Of a stretch of DNA of 64,000 nt, positions 1-8,293 are shown one piece after another. The stretch comes from JASMHC01 sp964453855. GTDB lineage: Bacteria; Pseudomonadota; Alphaproteobacteria; Rhodobacterales; Rhodobacteraceae. The position numbers and the translations under genes are program-made. The stretch lies in NCBI GenBank assembly GCA_964453855.1, contig CAYVRN010000003.1, forward strand, positions 14,593-78,592, in the 5' to 3' direction. Numbering within the stretch: the stretch's first letter is position 1; the number at the start of each line of letters is the position of its first letter. The notes below the pieces were generated by a model. The model ran no database searches. It was not told where the DNA came from and saw only the letters and a list, made by a program, of their open reading frames with translations.

Positions 1-10
1 TGTTCTCCTT
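1..10 (-). promoter_or_regulatory. Shine-Dalgarno of the next gene beyond the left edge
   Basis: On the minus strand these bases read AAGGAGAACA, a near-perfect ribosome binding site placed right after the thiolase stop codon. The start codon it would serve lies just outside the window. It implies that the thiolase is followed closely by another gene in the same direction. Confidence 0.4.
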
Positions 11-1211
11 ATACACGTTCCAAAATTATCGCGGTGCCCTGGCCGACACCCACACACATGGTGCACAGTGCGTAACGCCCGCCTGTGCGTTGAAGTTGAT
101 AAGCGGCGGTTAAGACCAACCGCGCGCCTGACATGCCCAAAGGGTGTCCCAGAGCAATTGCCCCGCCATTCGGGTTCACATGTGCAGCGTCGTCTGCCAC
201 GCCAAGCTCTCTAAGCGTCGCTAGGCCTTGGCTGGCAAAAGCTTCGTTTAACTCGATCACATCCATCTGTTCGATGGTCAGGCCAGCCTTGGCCAGCACT
301 TTTCGGGTTGCCGGTACAGGTCCGATTCCCATGACCCTCGGCTCAACCCCTGCAGCTTGCATAGCGACGATGCGCGCCATCGGCTTTAATCCGTTCCTGG
401 ACATGCCTTCTTCGGACGCCAACAGGATGGCCGCAGCGCCATCGTTCACACCCGAGGCATTCCCTGCGGTCACACTAAGCTCCGGTCCATTCACGCCGCG
501 CAACTTTGCAAGCATAGTCGCATCGGTTCCGGGGCGCGGATGTTCGTCTGCGTCAACGATAATTGGGTCCGCTTTGCGCTGTGGCACACTGACTGCAGTG
601 ATTTCGTCCGAAAAAAGTCCAGCCTCATGGGCTGCTTTCCAACGCGCCTGGGAACGGGCTGCGAATGCGTCCTGATCTTCGCGACTGATGTTGTAATCTG
701 CGGCCACGTTATCAGCCGTTTGTGGCATCGAATCCGTGCCATACATCTTTTCCATTGTCGGATTCACGAAGCGCCAGCCAATGGTCGTGTCGTAAACCGC
801 ATTGGATCGTGTAAATGCAGATGTCGCTTTGGGCATCACAAACGGTGCGCGGCTCATGCTTTCCACGCCGCCTGCAATCGCCAGATCGTAATCGCCCGCT
901 TTTATTCCGCGCGAGGCCATGCCAACAGCATCCATGCCCGATGCACAAAGCCGGTTGATCGTTGTGCCCGGTACGCTGGTTGGAAGACCCGCCAGCAAAG
1001 CTGCCATGCGCGCAACATTCCGGTTGTCTTCGCCGGCCTGGTTGGCCGAGCCGTAAATCACGTCATCAATGCTGGCCCAGTCGACCTGAGGGTTTCGGTC
1101 CACCAGCGCCTTAATTGGCAGGGCCGCCAAATCATCTGCACGAATTGAAGATAAGGCGCCTCCGTAGCGTCCGATGGGCGTGCGCGTGGCGTCGCAAATG
1201 AATGCATGCAT
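9..1211 (-). CDS. pcaF: Beta-ketoadipyl-CoA-type thiolase (acetyl-CoA acyltransferase)
   Basis: Thiolase of 400 residues. It resembles the PcaF/PaaJ group, which cleaves 3-oxoadipyl-CoA to succinyl-CoA and acetyl-CoA at the end of aromatic-ring catabolism. The opening MHAFICDATRTPIGRYGGAL is typical of that group. The acylated cysteine is Cys89 (NRLCASG), His356 lies in GHPLG and the second catalytic cysteine is Cys386 (CTMCVGVGQG). An upstream in-frame ATG at 1271 would add 20 residues; I chose 1211 because the family starts there and AAGGAAG precedes it. No pcaIJ or other ring-cleavage gene is in view, and the next gene lies outside. The fold is certain; the substrate is inferred from the conserved N-terminus and could be another 3-ketoacyl-CoA. 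Confidence 0.88.
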   Translation of the reverse strand: MHAFICDATRTPIGRYGGALSSIRADDLAALPIKALVDRNPQVDWASIDDVIYGSANQAGEDNRNVARMAALLAGLPTSVPGTTINRLCASGMDAVGMASRGIKAGDYDLAIAGGVESMSRAPFVMPKATSAFTRSNAVYDTTIGWRFVNPTMEKMYGTDSMPQTADNVAADYNISREDQDAFAARSQARWKAAHEAGLFSDEITAVSVPQRKADPIIVDADEHPRPGTDATMLAKLRGVNGPELSVTAGNASGVNDGAAAILLASEEGMSRNGLKPMARIVAMQAAGVEPRVMGIGPVPATRKVLAKAGLTIEQMDVIELNEAFASQGLATLRELGVADDAAHVNPNGGAIALGHPLGMSGARLVLTAAYQLQRTGGRYALCTMCVGVGQGTAIILERV

Positions 1212-1325
1212 GATTGCTTCCTTATTCCTGACCGCACGGTCGGTATAAGGTCGAAAGTTGATTCGGCGCAAGATAAATGTTACGAAAAAATAATTTTTAG
1301 CTGGATTTGGTAACGCAATACTGAC

Positions 1326-1868
1326 CTAAAGCGGCATTCCTGACAATTGGGCAACCAGTTCGGCCGTTTTGCGAACCTCGAATTTCGCCAATAACCGCGT
1401 TCGGTATATTTCGATTGTTCGATGAGAAAGTCCGAGTTCGCGGCCAATCTCTTTGGAAGAGAGGCCCTGGCACGTCATCGCCGCCACCTGTTTTTCGCGT
1501 ATTGTTAAATTTACAACCCTGCGTGTTTCTGAAAGGTCCGAAAAGGACCAGATCGACTGTCTAAACGGGTCTTCCGGTGTGAGCGACTGTCCACGCACTC
1601 GGCACCAAAACTGCTCACCGCTTAGGCGTTTCATGATCCGCTCATCATCATAACGGCCGGTCCGTCGCATGGTTTCGACACCTACTAAGGCGATACGGTC
1701 ATAATCGCTCTGTGACGGATACAATTCACGCAATGGGCGGTGGTTGTAATAATCTGTGGTCTCTCCAAACATCTCGGCAAACCGTGAGTTCACACGTTTG
1801 AGAATTCTGTTTTCCGCAAATGCCAAACCGATAGGTGCATGCATGAATGAGAGGGTTTCTATGTCCAT
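1326..1868 (-). CDS. PAS domain / LuxR-type HTH transcriptional regulator
   Basis: A 180-residue regulator. Residues about 5-110 form a PAS-like sensor (HAPIGLAFAENRILKRVNSRFAEMFG region), and residues about 118-178 form a LuxR/GerE helix-turn-helix (LTIREKQVAAMTCQGLSSKE, then GLSHRTIEIYRTRLLAKF). There is no receiver domain, so it is not a classical response regulator; the PAS domain probably binds a small ligand. CAGGAA precedes the ATG. It lies between the thiolase on the same strand and the acyl-CoA ligase on the opposite strand, which makes it the likely local regulator of acid activation and thiolysis. That role is inferred from position only. Confidence 0.85.
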   Translation of the reverse strand: MDIETLSFMHAPIGLAFAENRILKRVNSRFAEMFGETTDYYNHRPLRELYPSQSDYDRIALVGVETMRRTGRYDDERIMKRLSGEQFWCRVRGQSLTPEDPFRQSIWSFSDLSETRRVVNLTIREKQVAAMTCQGLSSKEIGRELGLSHRTIEIYRTRLLAKFEVRKTAELVAQLSGMPL

Positions 1869-1878
1869 ATTCCTGTTT

Positions 1879-1905
1879 CTACTCGAATAATGTGCGCGTG
1901 AGTAG
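1879..1905. repeat. Inverted repeat between regulator and acyl-CoA ligase
   Basis: CTACTC and GAGTAG are separated by 15 bases in the intergenic region just upstream of the PAS-LuxR gene. LuxR-type regulators bind dyads of this size, so this could be its operator. Six-base arms can occur by chance, so support is weak. Confidence 0.3.
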
Positions 1906-1977
1906 TTCTACGGATTGTCGCTGGGCAAAAATCCAATCAATCTGTTCCTATCATATTTGTAACGTGAGGGGGGCAGC

Positions 1978-3507
1978 ATGAATCCTGCCAATTGGCTATA
2001 TCGAAGTGCACGCTTGACACCCGAGGCACCGGCCTTGCTTAAGGGGCAGGCCGTTGTTGCCAACTACCAAGAATTTGACCGTCGCGCAGCCAGAATTGGG
2101 TCACATCTTTCTAGGACATTGGGCATAAAATCAGGCGATCGTGTTGCCGTCTTCATGAAGAATTCCACCGAATATTTAGAGGCTCTTTATGGTATCTGGT
2201 ATTGCGGGGCTGTCGCCGTTCCAATCAACGCAAAGCTACACGTGAAGGAAGCGGCTTGGATCATTGAAAACGCGGGCGCTAAGCTGGCGTTTGTGTCAAA
2301 CGATATTGCCCTTGAATTGCCGGCTCTAGCGTCAGAAACGCTTGAAGGGGTTGTGGCCATCGAAACCAGTGACTGGATTGCGATGTTTGAAGCAGAGCCT
2401 TTTTCCAGTCCCGCCGCTATCGCAGCAGACGAGCTGATTTGGCTATTCTATACCTCTGGTACGACTGGCAAGCCGAAAGGTGTTATGATCACAGCCGGAA
2501 ATTTAACGCATATGACTTTGGCCTATTTTTCGGATGTCGATGAGGTCAGACCCGAAGATGCCATTCTGTATGCAGCCCCCATGAGCCACGGTGCAGGCAT
2601 TTATAATTTTATGCATGTCATCAAAGGGGCACGGCATGTGGTGCCGGAAAGCAGTGGATTCGAACCGGCGGAGATTTTTGATCTGGCATCTAAGGTTCAA
2701 AATGTCTCGATGTTTGCGGCTCCAACAATGGTCAAGCGCTTGGTAGATGTTGCAAGGGTTTCAGGACAGACAGGGGATGGCATCAAAACCGTCACATATG
2801 CGGGTGGGCCCATGTACTTGTCGGATATTCAAGAGGCGGTAGACGTCTTGGGGGATCGATTTGTTCAGATATACGGGCAAGGAGAATGCCCGATGGGGAT
2901 CACGGCTTTGGAGCGAAAATTTGTCTCAAACCGAACACATCCCCGCTGGAGGGAACGTCTTGGATCGGTTGGCGTTGCGCAGTCTCCAGTGCTGGTGGAC
3001 ATCTTTGATGAAATGGGATGTCCGCTGCCTGCCGGAGAAATTGGCGAGATCGTTGTAAAAGGTCCGACCGTTATGAAGGGTTACTGGAACAATCCTGAGG
3101 CAACCAAAAAGACGATCAAAGACGGATGGCTCTGGACGGGTGACATGGGCGCGATGGACGAAGATGGCTTTGTCACCATGCATGATCGCTCAAAAGATAT
3201 GATTATCTCGGGTGGGTCAAACATATATCCGCGTGAAGTTGAGGAGGTTCTTTTAGAGCATGCGGGCGTTTCAGAGGTGGCCGTGGTCGGCAAAAAACAC
3301 CCCGAATGGGGCGAGGTTGTCGTAGCGTTTGTGGTTCCGTCAGCGCTTGGGGTCGAAGCAGCCACGCTTGATGCCTATTGCGTCGAAAATATCGCACGAT
3401 TTAAGCGCCCCAAGGAATACAGACTGGTCACCGGCCTACCCAAAAACAATTATGGAAAAGTCCTTAAAACCGAATTGCGTGGATTGCTTTCGGAGGAGGT
3501 GGAATAG
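1978..3507 (+). CDS. AMP-forming acyl-CoA synthetase / ligase
   Basis: A 509-residue member of the ANL superfamily that activates a carboxylic acid with ATP and CoA. The phosphate loop YTSGTTGKPKGVM starts at residue 158. Further motifs are YGQGECPMG, the hinge region GYWNNPEA...WLWTGDMG, and the C-terminal catalytic Lys494 in NNYGKVLKTEL. Length is normal. GTGAGGGGGGCAGC before the ATG supplies a strong ribosome binding site. It is divergent from the PAS-LuxR regulator. With the thiolase it suggests a short acid-degradation module, but the chain length or aromatic nature of the substrate cannot be read from the sequence. Confidence 0.9.
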   Translation: MNPANWLYRSARLTPEAPALLKGQAVVANYQEFDRRAARIGSHLSRTLGIKSGDRVAVFMKNSTEYLEALYGIWYCGAVAVPINAKLHVKEAAWIIENAGAKLAFVSNDIALELPALASETLEGVVAIETSDWIAMFEAEPFSSPAAIAADELIWLFYTSGTTGKPKGVMITAGNLTHMTLAYFSDVDEVRPEDAILYAAPMSHGAGIYNFMHVIKGARHVVPESSGFEPAEIFDLASKVQNVSMFAAPTMVKRLVDVARVSGQTGDGIKTVTYAGGPMYLSDIQEAVDVLGDRFVQIYGQGECPMGITALERKFVSNRTHPRWRERLGSVGVAQSPVLVDIFDEMGCPLPAGEIGEIVVKGPTVMKGYWNNPEATKKTIKDGWLWTGDMGAMDEDGFVTMHDRSKDMIISGGSNIYPREVEEVLLEHAGVSEVAVVGKKHPEWGEVVVAFVVPSALGVEAATLDAYCVENIARFKRPKEYRLVTGLPKNNYGKVLKTELRGLLSEEVE

Positions 3508-3534
3508 GATTTTGTCGTAGATCGGCTGTGCGGT

Positions 3535-4521
3535 CTAGTGGCGATCGGGCGTGCCGGTCCGAAGTTCTTGCAGCAAGGCTGCCATTCCGCTTAGCGCGGC
3601 ATAGTCATCATCAACTGACCAGATTTTGAACTGGTGCATGAAGTCGCTGAAACGACCTTTCGATGAAAAGGCTTCGCAAAAGCCTTGTTCTGTAAGGTAG
3701 GGCGTGACAGCTCGTGCAACGCCCCCGACAAGATAGATGCCTCCAAACGGCAATGTGGTTAGTGCAAGGTTGCCGCAGACATTCCCCAAAGTTTTGGAAA
3801 AAAAGGCGACCGTTTCCACAGCAAGCGGGTCCTGCCCATTGGCGCAGAATTCCATAATTTCTGGTGCATTCTTGCGCATATTGCTGCCGGAACGTTTGGC
3901 CAACCAGCTGTATATATGGCTTAATCCGCGGCCGGACAGTGCATCTTCGACTGAGCAAAAGCCATATTCTGATGCAAAATTGGAGGAGAACTCGCTCGTT
4001 AGCGTGTCTGATGTGGGCAGGTTAATATGGCCAGCTTCGCCCGGCGGAACCAGTGTCACGGAAGACGCGCGATACACGGGGGCAGCGTTAAAACCGGTGC
4101 CCACGCCTACGACCAATCGTGCCGCTTGGGGCCCCGCGTCTTGGCCGTCTTTTACTAGAATACATTGGGTTTCATTCAGGTGACCCACAGCGTGACCCTG
4201 AGCTTGAAGATCGTTGATAACCGAAGCAATCCGCGCCCCCGTCGCACGTGTCAAAAGTTCTCGGTCCACAGTCCAATTAAGGTTGGTCAAAGTACCCTTA
4301 CCGTCACGCACCGGTCCTGCAATCGCGGCACAGGCAGCGTCTGGTATCAGATCTGGGTAGCTTTCCAAATATTTTACAAGAACCGCCTCAAGACCCGAAT
4401 AATCGGCATTCTTGAACCGTTGAATGCTGTCAGCGCGAACCGCAGCGCCATCTGCCAAAGCCACGCGCGTGTTTGTGCCGCCGATATCGGCCATAATTGA
4501 TAGGCTGCTTTGCTCTGTCAT
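3535..4521 (-). CDS. glk: Glucokinase
   Basis: A 328-residue ROK/hexokinase-fold sugar kinase that phosphorylates glucose to glucose 6-phosphate, feeding the Entner-Doudoroff route usual in this group. The phosphate-binding loop MADIGGTNTRVALADG lies near residue 10. The sugar-site region NDLQAQGHAV and GVGTGFNAAPV follow, then LVPPGEAGHINLP, the Glk-type sequence around the glucose-contacting acidic residue. GGVARAVTPYL near the C-terminus is the second adenosine motif. It is transcribed alone. A LacI-type palindrome sits 18-31 bases upstream of its ATG and probably controls it. Confidence 0.92.
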   Translation of the reverse strand: MTEQSSLSIMADIGGTNTRVALADGAAVRADSIQRFKNADYSGLEAVLVKYLESYPDLIPDAACAAIAGPVRDGKGTLTNLNWTVDRELLTRATGARIASVINDLQAQGHAVGHLNETQCILVKDGQDAGPQAARLVVGVGTGFNAAPVYRASSVTLVPPGEAGHINLPTSDTLTSEFSSNFASEYGFCSVEDALSGRGLSHIYSWLAKRSGSNMRKNAPEIMEFCANGQDPLAVETVAFFSKTLGNVCGNLALTTLPFGGIYLVGGVARAVTPYLTEQGFCEAFSSKGRFSDFMHQFKIWSVDDDYAALSGMAALLQELRTGTPDRH

Positions 4522-4538
4522 AATCGGATCCCGTGCGG

Positions 4539-4552
4539 TGTTAGCGCTAAAC
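4539..4552. promoter_or_regulatory. LacI-family-type operator upstream of glk
   Basis: TGTTAGCGCTAAAC contains the perfect palindrome TTAGCGCTAA (4541-4550), centred on CG as in LacI-family operators. It resembles the TGTTA-N-CG-N-TAACA pattern, as I recall it, for the alphaproteobacterial carbon regulator CceR, with one arm imperfect. It lies immediately before glucokinase, a sensible target. The assignment to CceR is inference. Confidence 0.5.
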
Positions 4553-4609
4553 TTTGCGGCGTGATACGCTGATGTAAAAGATTGAGCAAGATAGACGTGC
4601 TTGATTTAG

Positions 4610-4642
4610 TGAAAATTAAAAGGCCGAGCAGTTTGCTCGGCC
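4610..4642 (-). terminator. Rho-independent terminator of the methyl-THF operon
   Basis: On the minus strand GGCCGAGC, a five-base loop and GCTCGGCC are followed by TTTTAATTTT. It lies 28 bases past the stop codon of the corrinoid methyltransferase gene and closes that three-gene unit. Confidence 0.85.
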
Positions 4643-4669
4643 AGTTTGTTAATCTAGTCTAGATGGGGG

Positions 4670-5746
4670 TTAGCCGCGGCGGCGGCGTCCACCTCCTCGA
4701 CGGCCGCGTCCACCTTCTCCGCCACTGCTTGAGGCGCTGTTAAACGCGATCCAAGCTGCGCCACCGTCGTCGTTGTTGGTCAGGAAGTTTGCCGCGCGGA
4801 TGGCTTCCATTTCCTTGCCGGCACGGGCTTTGGTCGACCCAAGGCCAAACATGATGCAGAAAGCTTCGTCATCCATATCCGCTGGCAGGATAATGCCAGC
4901 CGCTTCGACTTCAGCGCGTTTTTCGGCGATTTTGGTTGGTCCGACGGGCAGGGCGATCGGGTTCATAATCGCCGAGGTCATACCTGTGGCCATTGCCATC
5001 GGCAGGAAGGCATTGTTGATGCCATGGCGATTTGGCAGACCGAACGAAATGTTGGATGCGCCGCAGGTGGTGTTGACGCCTAGTTCGTTGCGAAGTCGGC
5101 GGTTCAGTTCGAAGACCTGCAGTCCTGCAGTGCCCATGGCGCCAATGGGCATGACCAGAGGGTCAACAACGATGTCGTGAGCGGGAATGCCAAAATCGGC
5201 CGCGCGCTCGACGATCTTTTTTGCTACCGCAAAACGAACTTCGGGGTCTTCCGAGATGCCGGTATCGTCGTTCGAAATCGCGACAACCGGTACATTGTAT
5301 TTCTTCACGAGTGGCAGAACCAGCTCCAAGCGTTCTTCCTCGCCGGTGACCGAGTTCAACAACGGGCGACCTTCGGCTGCTTCAAGGCCAGCCTCAAGTG
5401 CACCAGGAACCGAGGAGTCAATGCAAAGTGGCGTGTCGGTCACAGCTTGAACTGTTTTGACCAGATGGCGCATCAGATCAGGTTCAACAAAGTTGTTGTC
5501 AGCGTAGCGGGGGTCCTCGGCCATTTTGTTTGAGAAAACAGCGCCCGAGTTGATGTCCAGAATGCCTGCGCCTGCTGCGACCTGCGCGAGTGCATCAGAC
5601 TCAACGCGGCTAAAATCGCCTGCTTCAAGTTCAGCGTTCAAGACTTTGCGTCCGGTGGGGTTGATGCGCTCTCCGATAACGGTGAAGGGTTGGTCGAAAC
5701 CGATAATGGTGGTTTTGGATTTGGACTCGACGATCGTGCGGGTCAT
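4670..5746 (-). CDS. Methyltetrahydrofolate:corrinoid methyltransferase (split methionine synthase part)
   Basis: A 358-residue pterin-binding (DHPS-like TIM barrel) protein equivalent to the folate module of MetH. It moves the methyl group of 5-methyl-THF to a corrinoid protein. Visible motifs are GERINPTGRK (residues about 26-35), DINSGAV, DSSVPGALEAGL, and GASNISFGLPNRHGINNAFL. In Phaeobacter, methionine synthase is known to be split into separate polypeptides with a RamA-like activator; this is the folate part. The catalytic barrel ends near residue 335. The last 20 or so residues are a low-complexity Gly/Arg tail (GGRGRRGGGRRRRG) not needed for the fold. It lies 15 bases after the MetF-like gene with its own AAGGAA site. 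Confidence 0.88.
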   Translation of the reverse strand: MTRTIVESKSKTTIIGFDQPFTVIGERINPTGRKVLNAELEAGDFSRVESDALAQVAAGAGILDINSGAVFSNKMAEDPRYADNNFVEPDLMRHLVKTVQAVTDTPLCIDSSVPGALEAGLEAAEGRPLLNSVTGEEERLELVLPLVKKYNVPVVAISNDDTGISEDPEVRFAVAKKIVERAADFGIPAHDIVVDPLVMPIGAMGTAGLQVFELNRRLRNELGVNTTCGASNISFGLPNRHGINNAFLPMAMATGMTSAIMNPIALPVGPTKIAEKRAEVEAAGIILPADMDDEAFCIMFGLGSTKARAGKEMEAIRAANFLTNNDDGGAAWIAFNSASSSGGEGGRGRRGGGRRRRG

Positions 5747-5761
5747 AGCAGTTCCTTAGAT

Positions 5762-6685
5762 TTAAGCTGCGGGTACGGCTGAAGAGCCGCCGTTGGCAAT
5801 GGCCCAGTTGGCATTGGTTTTGATGCCACCAAGTGGGAAGAAATGGACGTTGGTGATGTTGAAATCGGGGTTGGCTGCTTTGTGAGCGGCCAGTTCCGAA
5901 ATAACGTCGTTGGGTTCATAGGGCAAAAGCAGTTTCGAAACATCCATAGCCCGCTTTTGAAGGACCTTCAACGAAGGGCCGACACCGCAAGCAATTGCGA
6001 ATTTGATCAAGGTTTGCAATTTTGCCGGTCCGGCAATGCCAATATGGATCGGAAGATCCACTCCCGCGGCTTTAACGCCGTTAGCCCAATCGATAATCGG
6101 CTTAGTGTCGAATGCGAATTGGGTTGCAAGAGCCATTTTGGCTTCAGTGCGCTCGCTGAATTTTTGTTTCCACTGAAGAGCTTCGTCAACGTTTTTCATG
6201 CTTCCATCAGGGTCGATGTCCTTGTTGCCTTCGGGGTGACCTGCGACGTGCAAACGCTCAAATCCTGCTTTGTCAAACAAGCCGGTTTCAAGAAGTTGCA
6301 TCGAGCTGTGGAAGTCTCCGTGAGGCTTTTCAACGCCACCAGCCAACATCAGCGCCTGCTTTACATCAGCCTCGCCCTGATAGCGGGCGATCCAGTCACC
6401 CAGTGTGGCTTCGTCTTTAATAATGCGCGCGGGAAAGTGCGGCATGACGCGGAAGCCATCGTTATTCAGGCGTTTTGCGGTGGCCACCATATCTTCAATC
6501 GGGGTGCCTTCGATGTGCGCGATGTAGACGCGAGTGCCTTCGGGAAGCAGCGCGCGAAAGTCTTCGACTTTTTCGGCTGTGCGGGGCATTACTTCGATCG
6601 AGTAGTCTTTCAGGAAGGCCTCGACATTCGGGTCAACCGTCTGTGCGGTCGGGGTTTCTTTTTTTCCAAAGCTGAAAAGTGCCAT
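5762..6685 (-). CDS. Methylenetetrahydrofolate reductase family protein
   Basis: A 307-residue TIM-barrel protein of the MetF family, which reduces 5,10-methylene-THF to 5-methyl-THF. Supporting segments are IEVMPRTAEKVEDF near residue 30, HFPARIIKD, LMLAGGVEKPHGDF, HVAGHPEGN and THF-site-like QFAFD. It is divergent from E. coli MetF at the N-terminus (IEVMPRT instead of FEFFPP), as in other roseobacter homologues next to split methionine synthase genes. It has a strong AGGAGG site and is sandwiched between the PF13769 protein and the corrinoid methyltransferase, consistent with feeding methyl-THF directly to that enzyme. Confidence 0.85.
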   Translation of the reverse strand: MALFSFGKKETPTAQTVDPNVEAFLKDYSIEVMPRTAEKVEDFRALLPEGTRVYIAHIEGTPIEDMVATAKRLNNDGFRVMPHFPARIIKDEATLGDWIARYQGEADVKQALMLAGGVEKPHGDFHSSMQLLETGLFDKAGFERLHVAGHPEGNKDIDPDGSMKNVDEALQWKQKFSERTEAKMALATQFAFDTKPIIDWANGVKAAGVDLPIHIGIAGPAKLQTLIKFAIACGVGPSLKVLQKRAMDVSKLLLPYEPNDVISELAAHKAANPDFNITNVHFFPLGGIKTNANWAIANGGSSAVPAA

Positions 6686-6710
6686 TGCGTGGCCTCCTGG
6701 TGAAAACGGG

Positions 6711-7007
6711 TCAGGCCCGTCCGTCGTTTGCGATCAATTGTTTAATGCGGTCCTGGTCGTATTCCGCGTCGATTCTGGCAGCTTCGCTTTCGGCGATTTC
6801 ACTAGGGTCACCGTCTACTTCATAGGGGGCGGCTTTCCGCCATTCTGCCAAATATGCGTCTGTATCAGAAGCACCGGTTTTCATGGCCGCGCGGTCGATT
6901 GCCTGTTCAAAGCGTTCGGGTAGCTGCTTTTTTGCACCTCGGCGACCTTTGCCGACAATTACCTGTGCCGGGATATCTCTCCAATAGACGATCGTCACAT
7001 CTGGCAT
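6711..7007 (-). CDS. PF13769 ('virulence factor') small protein, one-carbon operon
   Basis: A 98-residue protein starting MPDVTIVYWRDIPAQVIVGK and containing GRRGAKKQLPERFEQAIDRA. It matches the small family databases call virulence factor; nothing here suggests virulence. It is the first gene of the unit that continues with the MetF-like reductase and the corrinoid methyltransferase, 25 bases before the former, and the family often occurs there in Rhodobacteraceae. A role in folate or corrinoid methyl transfer is inferred from position. GAGGAA precedes the ATG. There is no signal peptide or membrane segment, so it should be cytosolic. Confidence 0.8.
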   Translation of the reverse strand: MPDVTIVYWRDIPAQVIVGKGRRGAKKQLPERFEQAIDRAAMKTGASDTDAYLAEWRKAAPYEVDGDPSEIAESEAARIDAEYDQDRIKQLIANDGRA

Positions 7008-7111
7008 GTCTGATTCCTCATTGAGTGTTGCCTCTAACTAATGGATTGATTTGGGGTGTTGCGATCCAATTTCGACAATTCCACCACTTGCAGCGACCCT
7101 GTTACACACTC

Positions 7112-7140
7112 TTGCAAGTCCACCCTTCTGCACATAGCAT
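7112..7140 (+). promoter_or_regulatory. Possible sigma-70 promoter for the Ppx/GppA gene
   Basis: TTGCAA and TAGCAT are separated by 17 bases, ending 30 bases before the ATG of the phosphatase. Spacing is ideal and both hexamers are near consensus. There is no independent support. Confidence 0.35.
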
Positions 7141-7170
7141 GAGGCTAACTTGAAATGGAGGGCGTAACCA

Positions 7171-8283
7171 ATGGCGCCCAAGCGTCCCGAAGGTGCGGGC
7201 GCATTCCCAATACCGGTTGAGAGCCCCGCGCCGACCCAACCAGATCCGTCTGCTTTATACGCTGCGCTGGATCTGGGCACGAACAGCTGTCGCATGCTGA
7301 TTGCCCAACCCAAGGGCAGTCAGTTTCACGTCGTGGACAGCTTCTCAAAAACAGTGCAACTGGGGGCCGGTCTTGAGAAAACTGGTAAACTTAGCCGGTC
7401 GTCGATGTACCGGACCGTTCAGGCATTGCGTATTTGTCAGCAAAAGTTGAAGCGCCATAATGTCCAAAGGATGCGGCTTGTTGCGACGGAAGCTTGTCGT
7501 CGCGCCAGCAATGCGCGGCAATTTATTCGTCAGGTCAAGCGTGAAGCAGGGCTGCAGCTGGAAATCATCCAACCCGAGGAAGAAGCGCGTTTGGCGGTCA
7601 TTTCCTGTGCTCCTTTGGTGAGCACTAAGACCGAGCAATTGCTTATTGTTGATATTGGAGGCGGATCGACCGAATTGGTTTGGATAGATCTGACCAATGT
7701 GCCGCCTATTGATCGACCATCGGCAATCATGCGCTTGCACGCTGGCTTTCATACGGGCGACAGCCCTTTTCCCAGCGCCAAGGTCGTTGATTGGATCTCG
7801 GTGCCCCTGGGGGTTGCGACTTTACGTGATCAATTTCACGACGTGGAAGATGACTCTGCCAGATTTGCTTTAATGAGCTGGTATTTCGAAGAAAATCTGA
7901 TGAATTTTTCGCCTTATGATCGAGAACAAGTAAAAGACGGGTTCCAGATCATTGGGACATCCGGAACAATCACGACGGTCGCGGCCAGCCACTTGGGGCT
8001 AAAGCGGTATGACAGAACAAAAGTTGACGGTTTGCGGATGACCTCTGAACAGATTGACACTGTTATTCGCGATTATTTGACGCTAGGACCTACAGGACGG
8101 CGCAAAGACCCGCGCATCGGGCGCGACAGGCAGGCCCTGATTATGTCTGGTTCGGCTATCCTTCAGGCGTTAATGCGGTGTTGGCCGACCGACAGGCTGT
8201 CGGTCGCTGATCGCGGACTGCGCGAGGGGTTGCTATACGCACAAATGAGCGCAGACGGCGTTCTTGAACATGGACCGTACTGA
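7171..8283 (+). CDS. Ppx/GppA family phosphatase (exopolyphosphatase / pppGpp hydrolase)
   Basis: A 370-residue member of the ASKHA phosphatase family. ALDLGTNSCRMLIAQP near residue 32 is the first phosphate-binding loop, ATEACRRASN the second region, and VDIGGGSTELVWID the third. GTSGTITTVAA and the C-terminal RIGRDRQALIMSGSAIL complete the two-domain core. It has no HD or extra C-terminal domain and so belongs to the short Ppx2-like form. It could hydrolyse polyphosphate or pppGpp; the sequence does not decide. GGAGGG precedes the ATG, and the gene is followed directly by rlmE, an arrangement common in Rhodobacteraceae. Confidence 0.87.
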   Translation: MAPKRPEGAGAFPIPVESPAPTQPDPSALYAALDLGTNSCRMLIAQPKGSQFHVVDSFSKTVQLGAGLEKTGKLSRSSMYRTVQALRICQQKLKRHNVQRMRLVATEACRRASNARQFIRQVKREAGLQLEIIQPEEEARLAVISCAPLVSTKTEQLLIVDIGGGSTELVWIDLTNVPPIDRPSAIMRLHAGFHTGDSPFPSAKVVDWISVPLGVATLRDQFHDVEDDSARFALMSWYFEENLMNFSPYDREQVKDGFQIIGTSGTITTVAASHLGLKRYDRTKVDGLRMTSEQIDTVIRDYLTLGPTGRRKDPRIGRDRQALIMSGSAILQALMRCWPTDRLSVADRGLREGLLYAQMSADGVLEHGPY

Positions 8284-8293
8284 CGGAACTCTT

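Noticed and set aside
6711..7007. Virulence role suggested by the database family name
   Set aside because: The name is historic. The gene belongs to a one-carbon metabolism unit in a free-living type of bacterium, and nothing in it suggests host interaction.
7008..7170. SAM, SAH, folate or B12 riboswitch before the one-carbon operon
   Set aside because: I looked for conserved cores on the minus strand and found only a short CTTGCA...TGCAAG pairing. No known riboswitch pattern could be supported.
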